Below, piece after piece: positions 1 through 8,233 of a stretch of 28,309 nucleotides of DNA. The stretch covers positions 1 through 28,309 of the forward strand of contig JASHQT010000304.1 of the NCBI GenBank assembly GCA_030039005.1, in the 5' to 3' direction. This DNA is from Bryobacteraceae bacterium. Its GTDB lineage: Bacteria; Acidobacteriota; Terriglobia; Bryobacterales; Bryobacteraceae. Every line of letters begins with the position of its first letter. Position 1 is the stretch's first letter. Position numbers and translations under genes: made by a program. The notes under the pieces are model-generated. The model was not told the origin of the DNA. It searched no databases and saw only the letters and a program-made list of their open reading frames with translations.

Positions 1-259
1 TATGGGTCGGCTGCAATACGTCCAGGATCTCGCGTGAGACTGCGTACACGGAGAGCGCATTGGCGACCTGCTGCTTTACCCGCCGGTCGATTTCGGCGCT
101 CGAGCCGTTGGTCGGGAACGCGGGCGACGTGCAAACCGGCAGCGTGAGGATTTCGGGCGGGAAATCGCACTCGTGCGAGCGCCCCACCTGATAGCGGGTC
201 AATTCGAGCGACGCGACGATTTCGCTCGCGCTCGCAATCAATGACACAATCCGAAGCAT
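1..259 (-). CDS. Cobalamin-binding protein, BtuF-like (N-terminal part)
   Basis: The reading frame opens at the ATG complementary to 257-259 and runs off the left window edge, so only about 86 N-terminal residues are visible. They read MLRIVSLIASASEIV, then GRSHECDFPPEIL, then SSAEIDRRVKQQ. This matches the start of the BtuF/COG0614 cobalamin-binding family (MRIVSLIASATEIV...GRSHECDYP...GSSAEIDRRV). The family binds corrinoids for an ABC importer or is a soluble relative. No signal peptide is seen, as is usual for this GRSHECD-type subgroup. The start is fixed by the family's N-terminus, and no Shine-Dalgarno is visible. It is divergent from the propeller gene with only 12 bases between the two start codons. 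Identification rests on motif memory but is specific. The C-terminal half cannot be judged. Confidence 0.85.
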   Translation of the reverse strand, partial: MLRIVSLIASASEIVASLELTRYQVGRSHECDFPPEILTLPVCTSPAFPTNGSSAEIDRRVKQQVANALSVYAVSREILDVLQPTH

Positions 260-271
260 TATTATTACGAT

Positions 272-2239
272 ATGCGTTTTTGGATCCCGCTCGCGATCCT
301 GGCATCGACCGCATGTAGCGCGGATTTCACGACGTACATCGGGAGCCCGATCTCGGCCATCGCGACGGATTCCGCGGGCAACACGTACGTGACGGGAAGC
401 AATGCGTTCGTTACGAAGCTCGATTCCTCCGGTAACATCGTTTTCAGCACGTCGATCGGTCCGGCTGGTAGCTATGGAAATTCCATCGCTGTGAATTCCG
501 CGGGGAACATTTGGGTCGGGGGGCAGACGACCGCCACTAATTTTCCTCTAGTGAACGCGCTGCAGTCTTTGGGAAGCTCCGGCGGAACAGGATTCCTGGT
601 GAAAATGGCCGTGGACGGAACCGTCGCCTATTCTTCGTATTTCGGCGGCGTCCTCGGCAATAGTGGCGTGAACGGCGTCGCAACGGATCAAAGCGGCAAC
701 GTGTACGTGACCGGTTTCACCGACGCGAGCGATTTCCCCACCACCGCCGGACTACCGGCGTCGCCTGTGACTGGGACCGGGCCGCCGGTTTATGGCCTAT
801 TCGCCACCAAACTCGACTCTACCGGCGAGAAAATCCAGTATTCCACGGTCATTGCAGGAATGAACTGTCTGACTATCTCTTGTGGGACTCCGAATGTTCC
901 GAGGACCGTGGGGATCGGCATCGCGGTCGATGGATCGGGTAACGCCGTTGTCGCCGGGGACACGAACTCTACCGATCTTCCCGTGAACTCCGCAGCGAAT
1001 TCGATTCCGGCGGCATTCGTTTTCAAGATTAATGCCACCGGGGACGAGCTGGCCTATTTCAGCTACCTCGGCTCCGGTGCGGGCGTTGGTAGTTTCTATT
1101 ATCCCGATACAGCCGCCGCAAGCCCTATCGCAGTGGATGCTTCTGGCGACGCTTATGTGGCGGGAACTACGGACATGCCTGACGCGAGCCCTCCAACTTG
1201 GGCGTTTGTCGTTGAGTTGAATCCGGACGGCGATGGCTCATGGAGCGTGTCATTCGCAAATCCGGCCGGAAGTAACGTTAACGCGATCAGTCTGGACGCT
1301 TCGGGCTACGTCTGGCTGACGGGCACGAACGGACCCGCGGCCGCGCCGAGCGAATCGTTCGTCGAACAACTGGAGTCGATGGCACCGGCGATCCAGTACT
1401 CAGCGCAGTTTCCAGTAAACGCCGCGGGGCAAGCCTTGGCCATCGATCCCAGCGGCGTGGTGCATTTTGCGAGCTCCATCGGATTGGTATCCACGCTCAC
1501 GCCGGCGGGGCCGCTAGAGGCTCGCACGCTCAGCGTCGTGAACGCGGCGAGCGGGGAACTTTCGGGTACCGTTGCTCCCGGCGAGATCATTTCGATCTAC
1601 GGAGTCGGGTTGGGACCGTCGAGCGGGATGACGGTGATGCCGGAAGACGGCCAGTTTCCAGACTCGGCGGGCGGCGTTGAGGTCTTGGTAAACGGCGCCG
1701 CGATTCCGCTGTTATATGTTTCGGCCTCGCAGATTAATGCAGAACTTCCGACCAGCCTGAGCTTGACCGGCCGCCTGGGGGCCGGCATGGCCGACTTCCA
1801 GGTGGTTTACAACTCGACGACGCTTCCCGATTTTACTCTCGCTGTGGTTGGTTCAAGCGTGGCCGCGTTTCAGAACGAAGGATCGATGGCCGCGATCAAT
1901 CAGGATGGAACGCTCAACAGTATCGCGAACCCGGCCGAGCCCGGAACCAGCGTCAGCGTCTGGCTGACAGGGTTCGGAATCTCGGGGCCGGTTGTGAACG
2001 GAAGCGTGGAAACCGCGGCGTCGAACTATTGCAGCACTTGCCTGATCACGTTAAATGACGGCGCCGCCAGCTTTACGGAAACCGTCGAGTACGCGGGAAC
2101 CTCGCCCGGACTGATCGACGGAGTCACGCAGGTCAATTTTATGCTTCCGTCGCAACTGGCCTACGCCCAGGGGGGCGCGTGGGTTACTTTCGTGGCTCCC
2201 GGCGTCTCGCAACTGCTGGGGTGGGTGAACGTAAAATAA
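272..2239 (+). CDS. Secreted SBBP beta-propeller protein with Solibacter-type C-terminal domain
   Basis: 655 residues. Residues 1-17 (MRFWIPLAILASTACSA) look like a Sec signal peptide cleaved before DFTTY. The cysteine at 15 lacks a good lipobox, so a lipoprotein is less likely. Residues about 30-410 hold seven SBBP-type repeats of the form IAxDxxGNxYVTGxT (IATDSAGNTYVTGS, IAVNSAGNIWVGG, VATDQSGNVYVTGFT, IAVDGSGNAVVAGDT, IAVDASGDAYVAGTT, ISLDASGYVWLTGT, LAIDPSGVVHFAS), enough for one seven-bladed propeller. From about residue 423 the NAASGELSG...APGEIISIYGVGLGP segment begins a domain of the TIGR03437 kind, amplified in Solibacter secreted proteins. The role is unknown; surface binding or exopolysaccharide contact is a guess. 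A hairpin follows the stop codon. The family call is firm, the function is not. Confidence 0.88.
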   Translation: MRFWIPLAILASTACSADFTTYIGSPISAIATDSAGNTYVTGSNAFVTKLDSSGNIVFSTSIGPAGSYGNSIAVNSAGNIWVGGQTTATNFPLVNALQSLGSSGGTGFLVKMAVDGTVAYSSYFGGVLGNSGVNGVATDQSGNVYVTGFTDASDFPTTAGLPASPVTGTGPPVYGLFATKLDSTGEKIQYSTVIAGMNCLTISCGTPNVPRTVGIGIAVDGSGNAVVAGDTNSTDLPVNSAANSIPAAFVFKINATGDELAYFSYLGSGAGVGSFYYPDTAAASPIAVDASGDAYVAGTTDMPDASPPTWAFVVELNPDGDGSWSVSFANPAGSNVNAISLDASGYVWLTGTNGPAAAPSESFVEQLESMAPAIQYSAQFPVNAAGQALAIDPSGVVHFASSIGLVSTLTPAGPLEARTLSVVNAASGELSGTVAPGEIISIYGVGLGPSSGMTVMPEDGQFPDSAGGVEVLVNGAAIPLLYVSASQINAELPTSLSLTGRLGAGMADFQVVYNSTTLPDFTLAVVGSSVAAFQNEGSMAAINQDGTLNSIANPAEPGTSVSVWLTGFGISGPVVNGSVETAASNYCSTCLITLNDGAASFTETVEYAGTSPGLIDGVTQVNFMLPSQLAYAQGGAWVTFVAPGVSQLLGWVNVK

Positions 2240-2251
2240 CGTCACCAACAT

Positions 2252-2271
2252 GGTGCCAAGAATTTGGCACC
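2252..2271 (+). terminator. Hairpin after the propeller gene, possible weak terminator
   Basis: GGTGCCAA and TTGGCACC form a perfect 8-base-pair stem around a GAAT loop, starting 12 bases after the stop codon. No T-run follows, so it could equally be a 3'-end protecting hairpin, a protein-binding palindrome or a dispersed short palindrome. Confidence 0.4.
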
Positions 2272-2580
2272 CGACGAGATTTCGATGTCGATTTTGGTTC
2301 TTGAGCCCGGCAGAGAGGAAGTGTGAAAACTCAAGGAGCCGGTCGGGAGGGAGTTCAGTAGGGGTTTACAAACGAAGTTTCTTAAGTTTGGAGAGTACGA
2401 AGGGGGAAGTTAAAGAGGAACGACCTCTGCTCCTTGAGCTTGAATTGATTTCACGCGGGAACAGGTTGCAAGCGCGTCGCCAAAACGCAAGGCCCTGATT
2501 TCCTAGGATTCACGGCCCGGAAGGGCTAGAAAAATTTACCAGATTGGTCTAGGCCCGGTGCAAATCCGGTACAGATTTCA

Positions 2581-2656
2581 GCCCTGGAAGCCATTCTGAA
2601 ACGTTCAAGTGTCGATACTTGGACTCTGTCACGTCGCACTGTCTGACACCCAGGGC
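2581..2656 (+). other. Nested RNA-like structure upstream of truA
   Basis: GCCCTGG at 2581-2587 pairs perfectly with CCAGGGC at 2650-2656. It encloses a hairpin whose arms are 2603-2611 and 2616-2624 (nine pairs, two of them G-U) with a TCGA loop. This could be a structured leader or small RNA. No family is recognised, and the pairing was found by eye only. Confidence 0.3.
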
Positions 2657-2796
2657 AAAGTGGGGCGCAGTTTCTGGGTTTGCTCGATCGAGATGATCGT
2701 GGCGGCTGCACAGCCCCGGTTGTCCAAGTATTTGAAAAGACAAACAGAACCTGCGATTCCAATTTTGACGATGCTAGCATGTTGTTACGACGGGCT

Positions 2797-3540
2797 ATGC
2801 GGAGAATCAAAATCGTGATCTCCTACGACGGCACCGATTACCACGGTTGGCAGGTGCAGCCCGGGCTGGTCACCATTCAGGGCGCGCTGGAAGCGGTGAT
2901 TTCGGAGATTGAGGGGCGCCATGTGGATGTCGCCGGGTCCGGCCGCACGGATGCGGGCGTGCACGCGCTGGCGCAAGTGGCGGCCTTTTCGATCGAGAAC
3001 CCGATTCCGGTGGACAATCTGCGGCGCGCGCTGAACCGTCTGTTGCCGCGCGATATCCGTGTGCTGGCGGTCGAGGAGGCCGCGGCGGATTTTCATCCGC
3101 GCTTCGATGCGCGGCGGAAAACCTATGAGTATCGAATTTTTCGCGGCGAGGTCTGTTCGCCCTTCGAGCGGCGCTATGTGTACCACCATCCTTATCCGCT
3201 CGCCCTGGAGGACATGATCGCGGCGGCGCCGTTGCTCGAAGGCGAGCACGATTTCACGGCGTTTGCGGCGTCGGACGAGCGCGATGAGCTGGGGGTGTCG
3301 AAAGTGCGAACCGTCTTTTGCTCACGGTTGACGATCGAGAACGAGAGGCTGATTTATCGCGTGACGGGCAGTGGATTTTTGAAGCACATGGTGCGGAACA
3401 TCGTGGGCGTGCTGCTCGAAGTAGGGAAGGGAAACGTGAACCGCGCTGGTGTGATGGCGCGCCTAGAACCCGGCTGCGGGATTGCGGCGGGTCCGGCGGC
3501 TCCCGCGCGGGGATTGTTTTTGGTGGGGGTGGAGTATTGA
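2797..3540 (+). CDS. truA: tRNA pseudouridine synthase A
   Basis: 247 residues, the usual size for TruA, which makes pseudouridine at positions 38-40 of the tRNA anticodon stem-loop. The N-terminal strand reads MRRIKIVISYDGTDYHGWQVQPG. The catalytic motif GSGRTDAGVHA carries the nucleophilic Asp52. Later family blocks include RKTYEYRIF, HDFTAF and GSGFLKHMVRNIVG, the latter in the C-terminal RNA-binding half. The start at 2797 matches family N-termini. An in-frame ATG at 2779 would add six residues, and the frame stays open to 2680 without homology. No clear Shine-Dalgarno sits before either ATG. It stands alone on the plus strand between a non-coding stretch and the DUF433 gene. Confidence 0.96.
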   Translation: MRRIKIVISYDGTDYHGWQVQPGLVTIQGALEAVISEIEGRHVDVAGSGRTDAGVHALAQVAAFSIENPIPVDNLRRALNRLLPRDIRVLAVEEAAADFHPRFDARRKTYEYRIFRGEVCSPFERRYVYHHPYPLALEDMIAAAPLLEGEHDFTAFAASDERDELGVSKVRTVFCSRLTIENERLIYRVTGSGFLKHMVRNIVGVLLEVGKGNVNRAGVMARLEPGCGIAAGPAAPARGLFLVGVEY

Positions 3541-3756
3541 TGAAGCGATACCGGTCACATCTCAAAGCGCGCAAGAAGTTGGCGAAAACGCGCGGCTTCG
3601 AAGTCGGGAGAGGGAATGACCCGCAAAGGCGCAATATCCTGGTGACAGCTATCAGCCGAGTGCAACCTTTCGCTGGATCGAACTCGGCTATCAGCGCGAA
3701 CAGTCCTCGACTTTCCGGCTCCGAATCCCTCCCGCTTCGGGATAGAATAATGATGA

Positions 3757-4380
3757 ATGCAGACTGCAGCCCAGAATGACCTCTACACCCCCGCGCAGGT
3801 TGCGGCAGTGACCGGCCTGCCGCTCGCGGCGGTGCACAAGGCGCTGGAGTACAAACTGGTCCGCTCGAAGGTCGTGCGCGAGGGACGTGCGGTCCAGCGA
3901 CGGCTCTCGCGTGCTCAAGCCACATTCTTACGCCTGGAGGCTAGGGGCCTGAAATCGCTGCCATTAGCCGAGCGACGCCGGGTTGCGCAGGCACTTGAGC
4001 GGGATCCGGGGATTGACCGGATGTACGTCTCCAATGGAAGCGTAATTCTGATCGAGTGCAAAACGGCCCGAGAGGAAGTTGACGCCGCGCTTCGCGGCTT
4101 GGAGACTGCTGGGCGGATGGTCCATTCCGATCCGGAAATCTTGCGTGGCGCACCAGTCTATAAGGGGACGCGCATTCCTGTCCACGCCATCGCCGAGATG
4201 CTCGCGCAGGGGGCGCAGGTCGAGGAGATTCTAGCGGGCTATCCGGCGCTGACCCAGCAAAAGGTGGAGTTGGCGCCGCTCTACGCGAAAGCATTTCCAC
4301 GCCGGGGGCGTCCTGTGGTGAGACCGTGGGCGAAGCGTCCGGCGCGACGAGTCACCCGACGGCGTCTCTCCGCTGGATGA
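3757..4380 (+). CDS. DUF433 antitoxin with N-terminal helix-turn-helix
   Basis: 207 residues. The N-terminus (DLYTPAQVAAVTGLPLAAVHKALEYK) looks like a MerR/excisionase-like winged helix for DNA binding. Residues about 130-175 are a DUF433 domain: ILRGAPVYKGTRIPVHAIAEMLAQGAQVEEILAGYP has the family's GxPVxxGTRIPV and IxxGYP blocks. DUF433 proteins are usually partners of DUF5615 PIN-like toxins and probably repress their own operon. The C-terminus is a basic tail rich in R and K. Its TGA overlaps the toxin ATG (ATGA, 4377-4380), so the two are translationally coupled. The frame is intact, unlike the toxin. The exact start is not certain because no strong Shine-Dalgarno is seen before 3757. Confidence 0.82.
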   Translation: MQTAAQNDLYTPAQVAAVTGLPLAAVHKALEYKLVRSKVVREGRAVQRRLSRAQATFLRLEARGLKSLPLAERRRVAQALERDPGIDRMYVSNGSVILIECKTAREEVDAALRGLETAGRMVHSDPEILRGAPVYKGTRIPVHAIAEMLAQGAQVEEILAGYPALTQQKVELAPLYAKAFPRRGRPVVRPWAKRPARRVTRRRLSAG

Positions 4381-4747
4381 AGTTCCTGATCGACGAATGC
4401 CTTCACACGTCGCTCGTGGACGTAGCGCATGCGGCGGGGCACCCCACGTGAACTTCCTCGGTCTCGGCGGCTGCAAGGACTGGGAGCTAATGGAGAAGAT
4501 CCGCGCGGAGGAATACACGTTCGTCACCAACAATCGCGCCGATTTCCTTCGGCTCTACGGCAAAGAAGAACTGCACGCCAGCCTAATAATTATATTGCCG
4601 AATCTTCCGCCTTTAAGACAGCGTGAATTGTTTGAGGCTGCGTTATCACACGTGGGTAAGCGACAGTTGATCAACACGGTGCTGGAAGTCGAATTCGAGG
4701 TCGGGGCGGTGGTCTGCCGCGAATATCCCTATCCGGCTGCCGATTGA
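4377..4747 (+). pseudogene. DUF5615 PIN-like toxin, broken by a frameshift
   Basis: The gene starts MKFLIDECLHTSLVDVAHAAGH, the N-terminus of DUF5615-family PIN-like nucleases with the first acidic residues (D6, E7). The frame then stops at TGA 4449-4451. The rest of the protein continues in the -1 frame: HVNFLGLGGCKDWELM, EYTFVTNNRADFLRLYG, HASLIIILPNLPPLRQRELFEAAL, ending at 4747. The switch coincides with a C4 run at 4442-4445; one extra C would rejoin the frames. Both halves match the family well, so the break is recent, a sequencing error, or a deliberate -1 slip. As written, an active RNase toxin would not be made. It overlaps the DUF433 antitoxin by 4 bases. Confidence 0.85.
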
Positions 4748-4768
4748 ACGGCTGTTACTCTGTCAGGG

Positions 4769-5734
4769 ATGGACGATGCTCTCCTGATCGATACCGATAC
4801 GGCTTCCGATGACGCGGTCGCGTTGATCATGGCGTTGCGCGCAAAGAGCGCGCGCGTGGTTGCGATCACGACGGTGGCAGGAAACGTGCGCGTCGCGCAA
4901 GCCACGCGTAATGCGCTGTATACGGCCGAACTGTGCGGTTCAGATGTGCCGGTCTACCAAGGCTCCGAAACGCCGCTTGCCAGGCCGCTCGCGACGGCTG
5001 AGTGGTTCCATGGTTCCGATGGGTTGGGCGATCACGGCTACCCGGCGCCGCGCCGTTCGGCCGAAAGGCAACACGCAGTGGAGGCGATCCTGGCCACCAT
5101 TCGCGCCCATCCAGGCCTTACACTGGTGACGCTCGGGCCGCTCACGAATATCGCGCTGGCACTGGCGCAAGCGCCGCAAACCGCGCGGGAGGTCGGGCGC
5201 TGCGTGGTGATGGGCGGTGCGCCGTGCTGCGAAGGTAATGTTACGCCGGCCGCCGAGTACAACATGTGGGTGGACCCGGAGGCGGCACGCATGGTGTTTC
5301 GCAGCGGCCTTCCCATCGAGATGGCCGGTTGGCAGTTGTGCCGCGGAGCGGCCGTGATCTCGCCGGGCGATATCAATCATATCGGCACGATCGGCACGGA
5401 TCTGGCGCGTTTCGCGGTCGAGTGCAACAGCACGGGGCGCGAGGCCTTTCGAAAACAGACCGGCGAGGACGGCATTTCGCTGCCCGATCCGGTGGCGATG
5501 TCGATCGCGCTCGATGCGTCAATCGCGACCGAATCGAGCAGCCACTACGTGGACATCGAGACCGCTTCGGAATTGACGCGCGGCATGACCGTGGTGGACC
5601 GGCTGGGCGTGGCTTCCGACGATCGCAACCGCGCGACCTGGGCAGCTCTGCTTGACCGGGAGCCCAATGCTAAGGTCCATTGGGCCATCGATACGGCACG
5701 CTGGAAGCAGGCGCTCTTCGCCGCGTTGGGCTAA
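4769..5734 (+). CDS. Inosine/uridine-preferring nucleoside hydrolase
   Basis: 321 residues. The enzyme cleaves the N-glycosidic bond of ribonucleosides for purine/pyrimidine salvage, probably in the cytoplasm since no signal peptide is seen. The N-terminal LLIDTDTASDDAVAL motif (D8, D10, D14, D15) supplies the calcium- and ribose-binding aspartates of the IunH fold. Further family blocks are TTVAGNVRVAQATRNALYTAEL, LVTLGPLTNIALAL, VVMGGAPCCEGNVTPAAEYNMWVDPEAA and LPDPVAMSIALD. Length is normal (about 310-330). The start at 4769 places the Asp motif at residue 8, as in homologues. It lies 21 bases after the broken toxin frame. Nucleoside preference cannot be told from sequence. Confidence 0.92.
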   Translation: MDDALLIDTDTASDDAVALIMALRAKSARVVAITTVAGNVRVAQATRNALYTAELCGSDVPVYQGSETPLARPLATAEWFHGSDGLGDHGYPAPRRSAERQHAVEAILATIRAHPGLTLVTLGPLTNIALALAQAPQTAREVGRCVVMGGAPCCEGNVTPAAEYNMWVDPEAARMVFRSGLPIEMAGWQLCRGAAVISPGDINHIGTIGTDLARFAVECNSTGREAFRKQTGEDGISLPDPVAMSIALDASIATESSSHYVDIETASELTRGMTVVDRLGVASDDRNRATWAALLDREPNAKVHWAIDTARWKQALFAALG

Positions 5735-5756
5735 GCGGAGCGCAGCTTGGAACAAA

Positions 5757-6191
5757 ATGGGTGCGCGGCGCGTTTTTCAAATTGTGGCGATTGATTCTGA
5801 AAACGAAGCTACCATCCGCTCCTTGCTTGCGCGTTTGGCTGAGGCCTGGGCGCGCGGCGACGCTGAGGCCTACGCGGAGTGTTTCACGGAAGATTCCGAC
5901 TACGTGACCTTCCACGGAATGCATCTGCGCGGACGCGCGGAAAACCGCGAGTCACACGCTCCGTTGTTTCGCGGCGTGCTCAAAGGTACCCGGATCGACC
6001 CCTCCATTACAGACCTCTCGTTTCTCGCCCCCGGCGTGGCGCTGGTCCACACGGCCAGCTCCGCGCGGGGAAAATCGCTGCAGACTTTTGTCATGGTAAA
6101 GCGGGAAGGGCAATGGCAAATCCGGGCGTTTCACAATACGCGCTTCCGGCGCTTCAGCGTGTGGATGACGCGCCGGATCGCCAAGCGCTAG
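5757..6191 (+). CDS. SnoaL/DUF4440-like (NTF2-fold) protein
   Basis: 144 residues. The pattern ATIRSLLARLAEAWARGDAEAYAECFTEDSDYVTFHGMHLRGRAENRE is the first half of an NTF2-like fold of the SgcJ/EcaC/DUF4440 group. The C-terminal half (LVHTASSARGKSLQTFVMVKREGQWQIRAFHNTRF) is the typical beta-sheet ending. Such proteins are small cone-shaped ligand-binding or enzyme scaffolds; no specific reaction can be assigned. The ATG at 5757 is preferred because it gives a family-like N-terminus, although the frame stays open upstream into the hydrolase gene. It begins 22 bases after the nucleoside hydrolase stop, in the same direction, so co-transcription is likely. Confidence 0.75.
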   Translation: MGARRVFQIVAIDSENEATIRSLLARLAEAWARGDAEAYAECFTEDSDYVTFHGMHLRGRAENRESHAPLFRGVLKGTRIDPSITDLSFLAPGVALVHTASSARGKSLQTFVMVKREGQWQIRAFHNTRFRRFSVWMTRRIAKR

Positions 6192-6264
6192 GCGTTTGCG
6201 GGCCGAGGCCGCGCCCGCGCCTTTCGGCCATCGACGGCACGCAGACGGTACAATTTGATTTAGC

Positions 6265-6981
6265 GTGAAAATCACCGTCTCCAAGGAAAATTACCTCAAG
6301 GCCATTGCGGAGGCCGAGAGCGAGGGCGAGCCGGTAATCCCCGCCACGCTGGCGCGCTGGCTGAACGTTTCGGCGCCCGCGGTCACCATGGCCATCAAGC
6401 GGCTGAAGCGCGACGCGCTGATTCGCACCGGGCGCGACGGGACCATCTCGCTTGCACCAGCGGGCCGTGATATCGCCAACCGGCTGCTGCACCGGCATTA
6501 CCTGATCGAGCGCATGCTCACTGAGATTTTCGGCATGGAGTGGTACAAGGTCCACGAGGAAGCCGAGGCCCTGGAACACGCGGTTTCGGCCGATTTCGAG
6601 CGGCGGCTGTTTGAAAAACTGGGCACGGCGGAGCCGTGTCCGCATGGAAATCGCGTGGAGGGTGACACGCCGCAGGAGCGCCGCGAGCGTGGCTTGTGCC
6701 CGTTGGACGAAGCGCCGCCGGAGTCGGAGTCGGTAGTGGTCAGCGTCTTCGAGCGCGACCGGCGGCTGCTTGAGTATCTGCACGGGCTCGGCATCCGTCC
6801 GGGCGCCGTGGTCGGCATGATGTCGTGCAACTACGATGACACGCTTACGCTGCGCATCGCGGAGAAGCCGGTGCAACTGGGGAAATCCGCCGCGGCGAAG
6901 GTGTGGGTGGAAGTGTCTCCGGTGCTTACCGCGCGAGAGCCGGCGCAGGCAGGCTCTGGAAATAAGCGATCGTCTCCTTGA
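6265..6981 (+). CDS. MntR/DtxR-family metal-dependent transcriptional regulator
   Basis: 238 residues from a GTG start ([17 protein letters not shown] matches family N-termini). Domains in order: winged helix (about 1-70; [22 protein letters not shown] is the recognition region); a metal-binding dimerisation domain with [13 protein letters not shown], where the cysteine of DtxR is a glutamate as in MntR; the conserved [10 protein letters not shown] turn; and an FeoA/SH3-like domain ([18 protein letters not shown]). It probably represses metal-uptake genes when Mn(II) or Fe(II) is bound; no metal transporter is in the window. Its last 56 bases overlap the convergent decarboxylase gene. Mn versus Fe preference is inferred from the Glu only. 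Confidence 0.88.
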   Translation: MKITVSKENYLKAIAEAESEGEPVIPATLARWLNVSAPAVTMAIKRLKRDALIRTGRDGTISLAPAGRDIANRLLHRHYLIERMLTEIFGMEWYKVHEEAEALEHAVSADFERRLFEKLGTAEPCPHGNRVEGDTPQERRERGLCPLDEAPPESESVVVSVFERDRRLLEYLHGLGIRPGAVVGMMSCNYDDTLTLRIAEKPVQLGKSAAAKVWVEVSPVLTAREPAQAGSGNKRSSP

Positions 6982-7873
6982 GCCCTTCTTCCAGGCCGAC
7001 TTTCGGCTCCCATCCCAATACCTTTTTTGCTTTCGTGATGTTCGGCTGCCGGCGCTTCGGATCGTCCTGCGGGAGTGGCTTGAATTCGAGCTCCGACTCG
7101 GTTCCCGTCAGCCGCCGGATGCGCTCGGCAAATTCGAGAATCGTCAACTCCTGCGGATTGCCCAGATTCACCGGGAAGCGTTCGTCGGAGAAAATGAGAC
7201 GGTAAAGGCCGTCCACCAGGTCGCGCACGTAACAAAAGCTGCGCGTTTGCGAGCCGTCGCCGAACACCGTCATCGGATCGCCATGCAGGGCTTGATCGAT
7301 GAAGGCCGGGACTACTCGCCCGTCCTTCAACTGCATGCGGGGACCATACGTATTGAAAATCCGCGCGATGGTGGTCCGCACGCCATGCACCCGGTGATAG
7401 GCCATGGTGAGCGCTTCGGCGTAGCGCTTGCTTTCGTCATAACACGAGCGCACGCCGACGGGATTCACGTTGCCCCAGTAGGTTTCCACTTGCGGATGCA
7501 CCAGCGGATCGCCATAGCACTCCGATGTGGAAGTGACCATGAACCGGGCCTCGCTCTGGCGCGCGATCTCCAGCATGTTGCGCGTACCGGCCGAGCCGAC
7601 ATCGAGTGTTTCGATCGGGTGCTCGAAATAATCCTTCGGGCTGGCGAGCGACGCCAGATGCAACACGCCGTCCACCGGCCCTTCCACTTCGAAAGGCTGG
7701 CAGACATCCCAATGCCGGAACTCAAAGGCCGGATTGCCCTTCAAGTGCTCAACATTATGAGCGGCTCCGGTCATGTAATTGTCATAGCCGGCTACTTGGT
7801 GCCCTTCGGCAATCAAACGATCGCACAGGTGCGAACCGATGAATCCCGCGGCTCCGGACATGATGAATCGCAA
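6926..7873 (-). CDS. UDP-glucuronate decarboxylase (UDP-xylose synthase type SDR)
   Basis: 315 residues. An extended short-chain dehydrogenase that oxidises and decarboxylates UDP-glucuronate to UDP-xylose for polysaccharide synthesis. NAD-binding GAAGFIGS is at 7-14, the TSTSE catalytic region at 114-118 and the YxxxK pair Y145/K149 ([11 protein letters not shown]). The blocks [15 protein letters not shown] ([11 protein letters not shown]), [22 protein letters not shown] and [11 protein letters not shown] are characteristic of UXS rather than GalE or RmlB. The start chosen is the TTG at 7873 ([10 protein letters not shown]), because a GGGGG site lies 7 bases upstream. The TTG at 7888 would add five residues but has no such site. 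The gene is convergent with, and overlaps, the metal regulator. Confidence 0.9.
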   Translation of the reverse strand: MRFIMSGAAGFIGSHLCDRLIAEGHQVAGYDNYMTGAAHNVEHLKGNPAFEFRHWDVCQPFEVEGPVDGVLHLASLASPKDYFEHPIETLDVGSAGTRNMLEIARQSEARFMVTSTSECYGDPLVHPQVETYWGNVNPVGVRSCYDESKRYAEALTMAYHRVHGVRTTIARIFNTYGPRMQLKDGRVVPAFIDQALHGDPMTVFGDGSQTRSFCYVRDLVDGLYRLIFSDERFPVNLGNPQELTILEFAERIRRLTGTESELEFKPLPQDDPKRRQPNITKAKKVLGWEPKVGLEEGLKETIAYFQSLPAPALAR

Positions 7874-8011
7874 AGGTTTGGCCCCCAAAAGATCTATCGT
7901 AGCCCACGAAGGCCGGCTTTATAGATGAGGGCCGGCGTTATACTGGATCGGACAGCGAAACGCCCATCATCTTCTGCTGGAAGTAGCCAGAGAACGGGCT
8001 ACACTAACACT

Positions 8012-8233
8012 ATGGCTCGCAAAGCAAGCGTCGTGATTGAGAAAGACGAGCATGGTTTTTATGCTTGGTGCCCGGAGTTAAGAGGCTGCCAGTCGCAGGG
8101 CGACACGTTGGAGGAGGCGATCGCGAATATTAAGGAAGCCATCGAGCTTTACCTTGAAACTCTGCCGGAAAGTGAACGGGATGTTCTTCTGAGCCGGGAG
8201 ATTCTGACTACGGCAGTTGAGGTGAATGCCTAA
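8012..8233 (+). CDS. hicB: HicB-family antitoxin
   Basis: 73 residues. The sequence VVIEKDEHGFYAWCPELRGCQSQGDTLEEAIANIKEAIELYLE is the partial RNase H-like fold of short HicB antitoxins, which neutralise HicA mRNA interferase by direct binding. The ATG at 8012 gives a family-like N-terminus (MARKASVVIEKDE). The frame is open upstream to 7925 but without homology. No DNA-binding extension follows the fold. The stop overlaps the start of the HicA frame by 8 bases. The gene order antitoxin-toxin is the common alternative to hicAB. The frame is intact although the toxin is not. Confidence 0.87.
   Translation: MARKASVVIEKDEHGFYAWCPELRGCQSQGDTLEEAIANIKEAIELYLETLPESERDVLLSREILTTAVEVNA

Larger units (their letters stand above)
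2240..2796. other. 557-base non-coding stretch with several inverted repeats
   Basis: No convincing gene is present; the short ORFs in all frames look random and lack Shine-Dalgarno sites. The stretch is visibly less GC-rich than its flanks. It holds a hairpin just after the upstream stop (2252-2271), a 10-base inverted repeat (2330-2339 with 2429-2438), a GCCC-GGAA-GGGC hairpin (2515-2526), a CCGG-N7-CCGG hairpin (about 2553-2567) and a nested structure at 2581-2656. It does not match tmRNA, RNase P RNA, SRP RNA, 6S RNA or the riboswitches I can recognise by eye. The truA promoter must lie here, but no clear -35/-10 pair is visible. Confidence 0.5.

Noticed and set aside
2544..2572. T-arm-like CCGG-TGCAAAT-CCGG resembling part of a tRNA
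   Set aside because: No acceptor, D or anticodon stems can be built around it, and the loop lacks TTC.
3540..3779. 79-codon frame starting at the ATG that overlaps the truA stop
   Set aside because: The overlap (TGATG) looks like coupling, but the product (MKRYRSHLKARKKLAK...) matches nothing, has mixed codon use and runs into the DUF433 start.
6836..7924. 362-residue plus-strand frame over the UDP-glucuronate decarboxylase
   Set aside because: No domain is visible, and the minus strand holds a complete SDR with all catalytic motifs.
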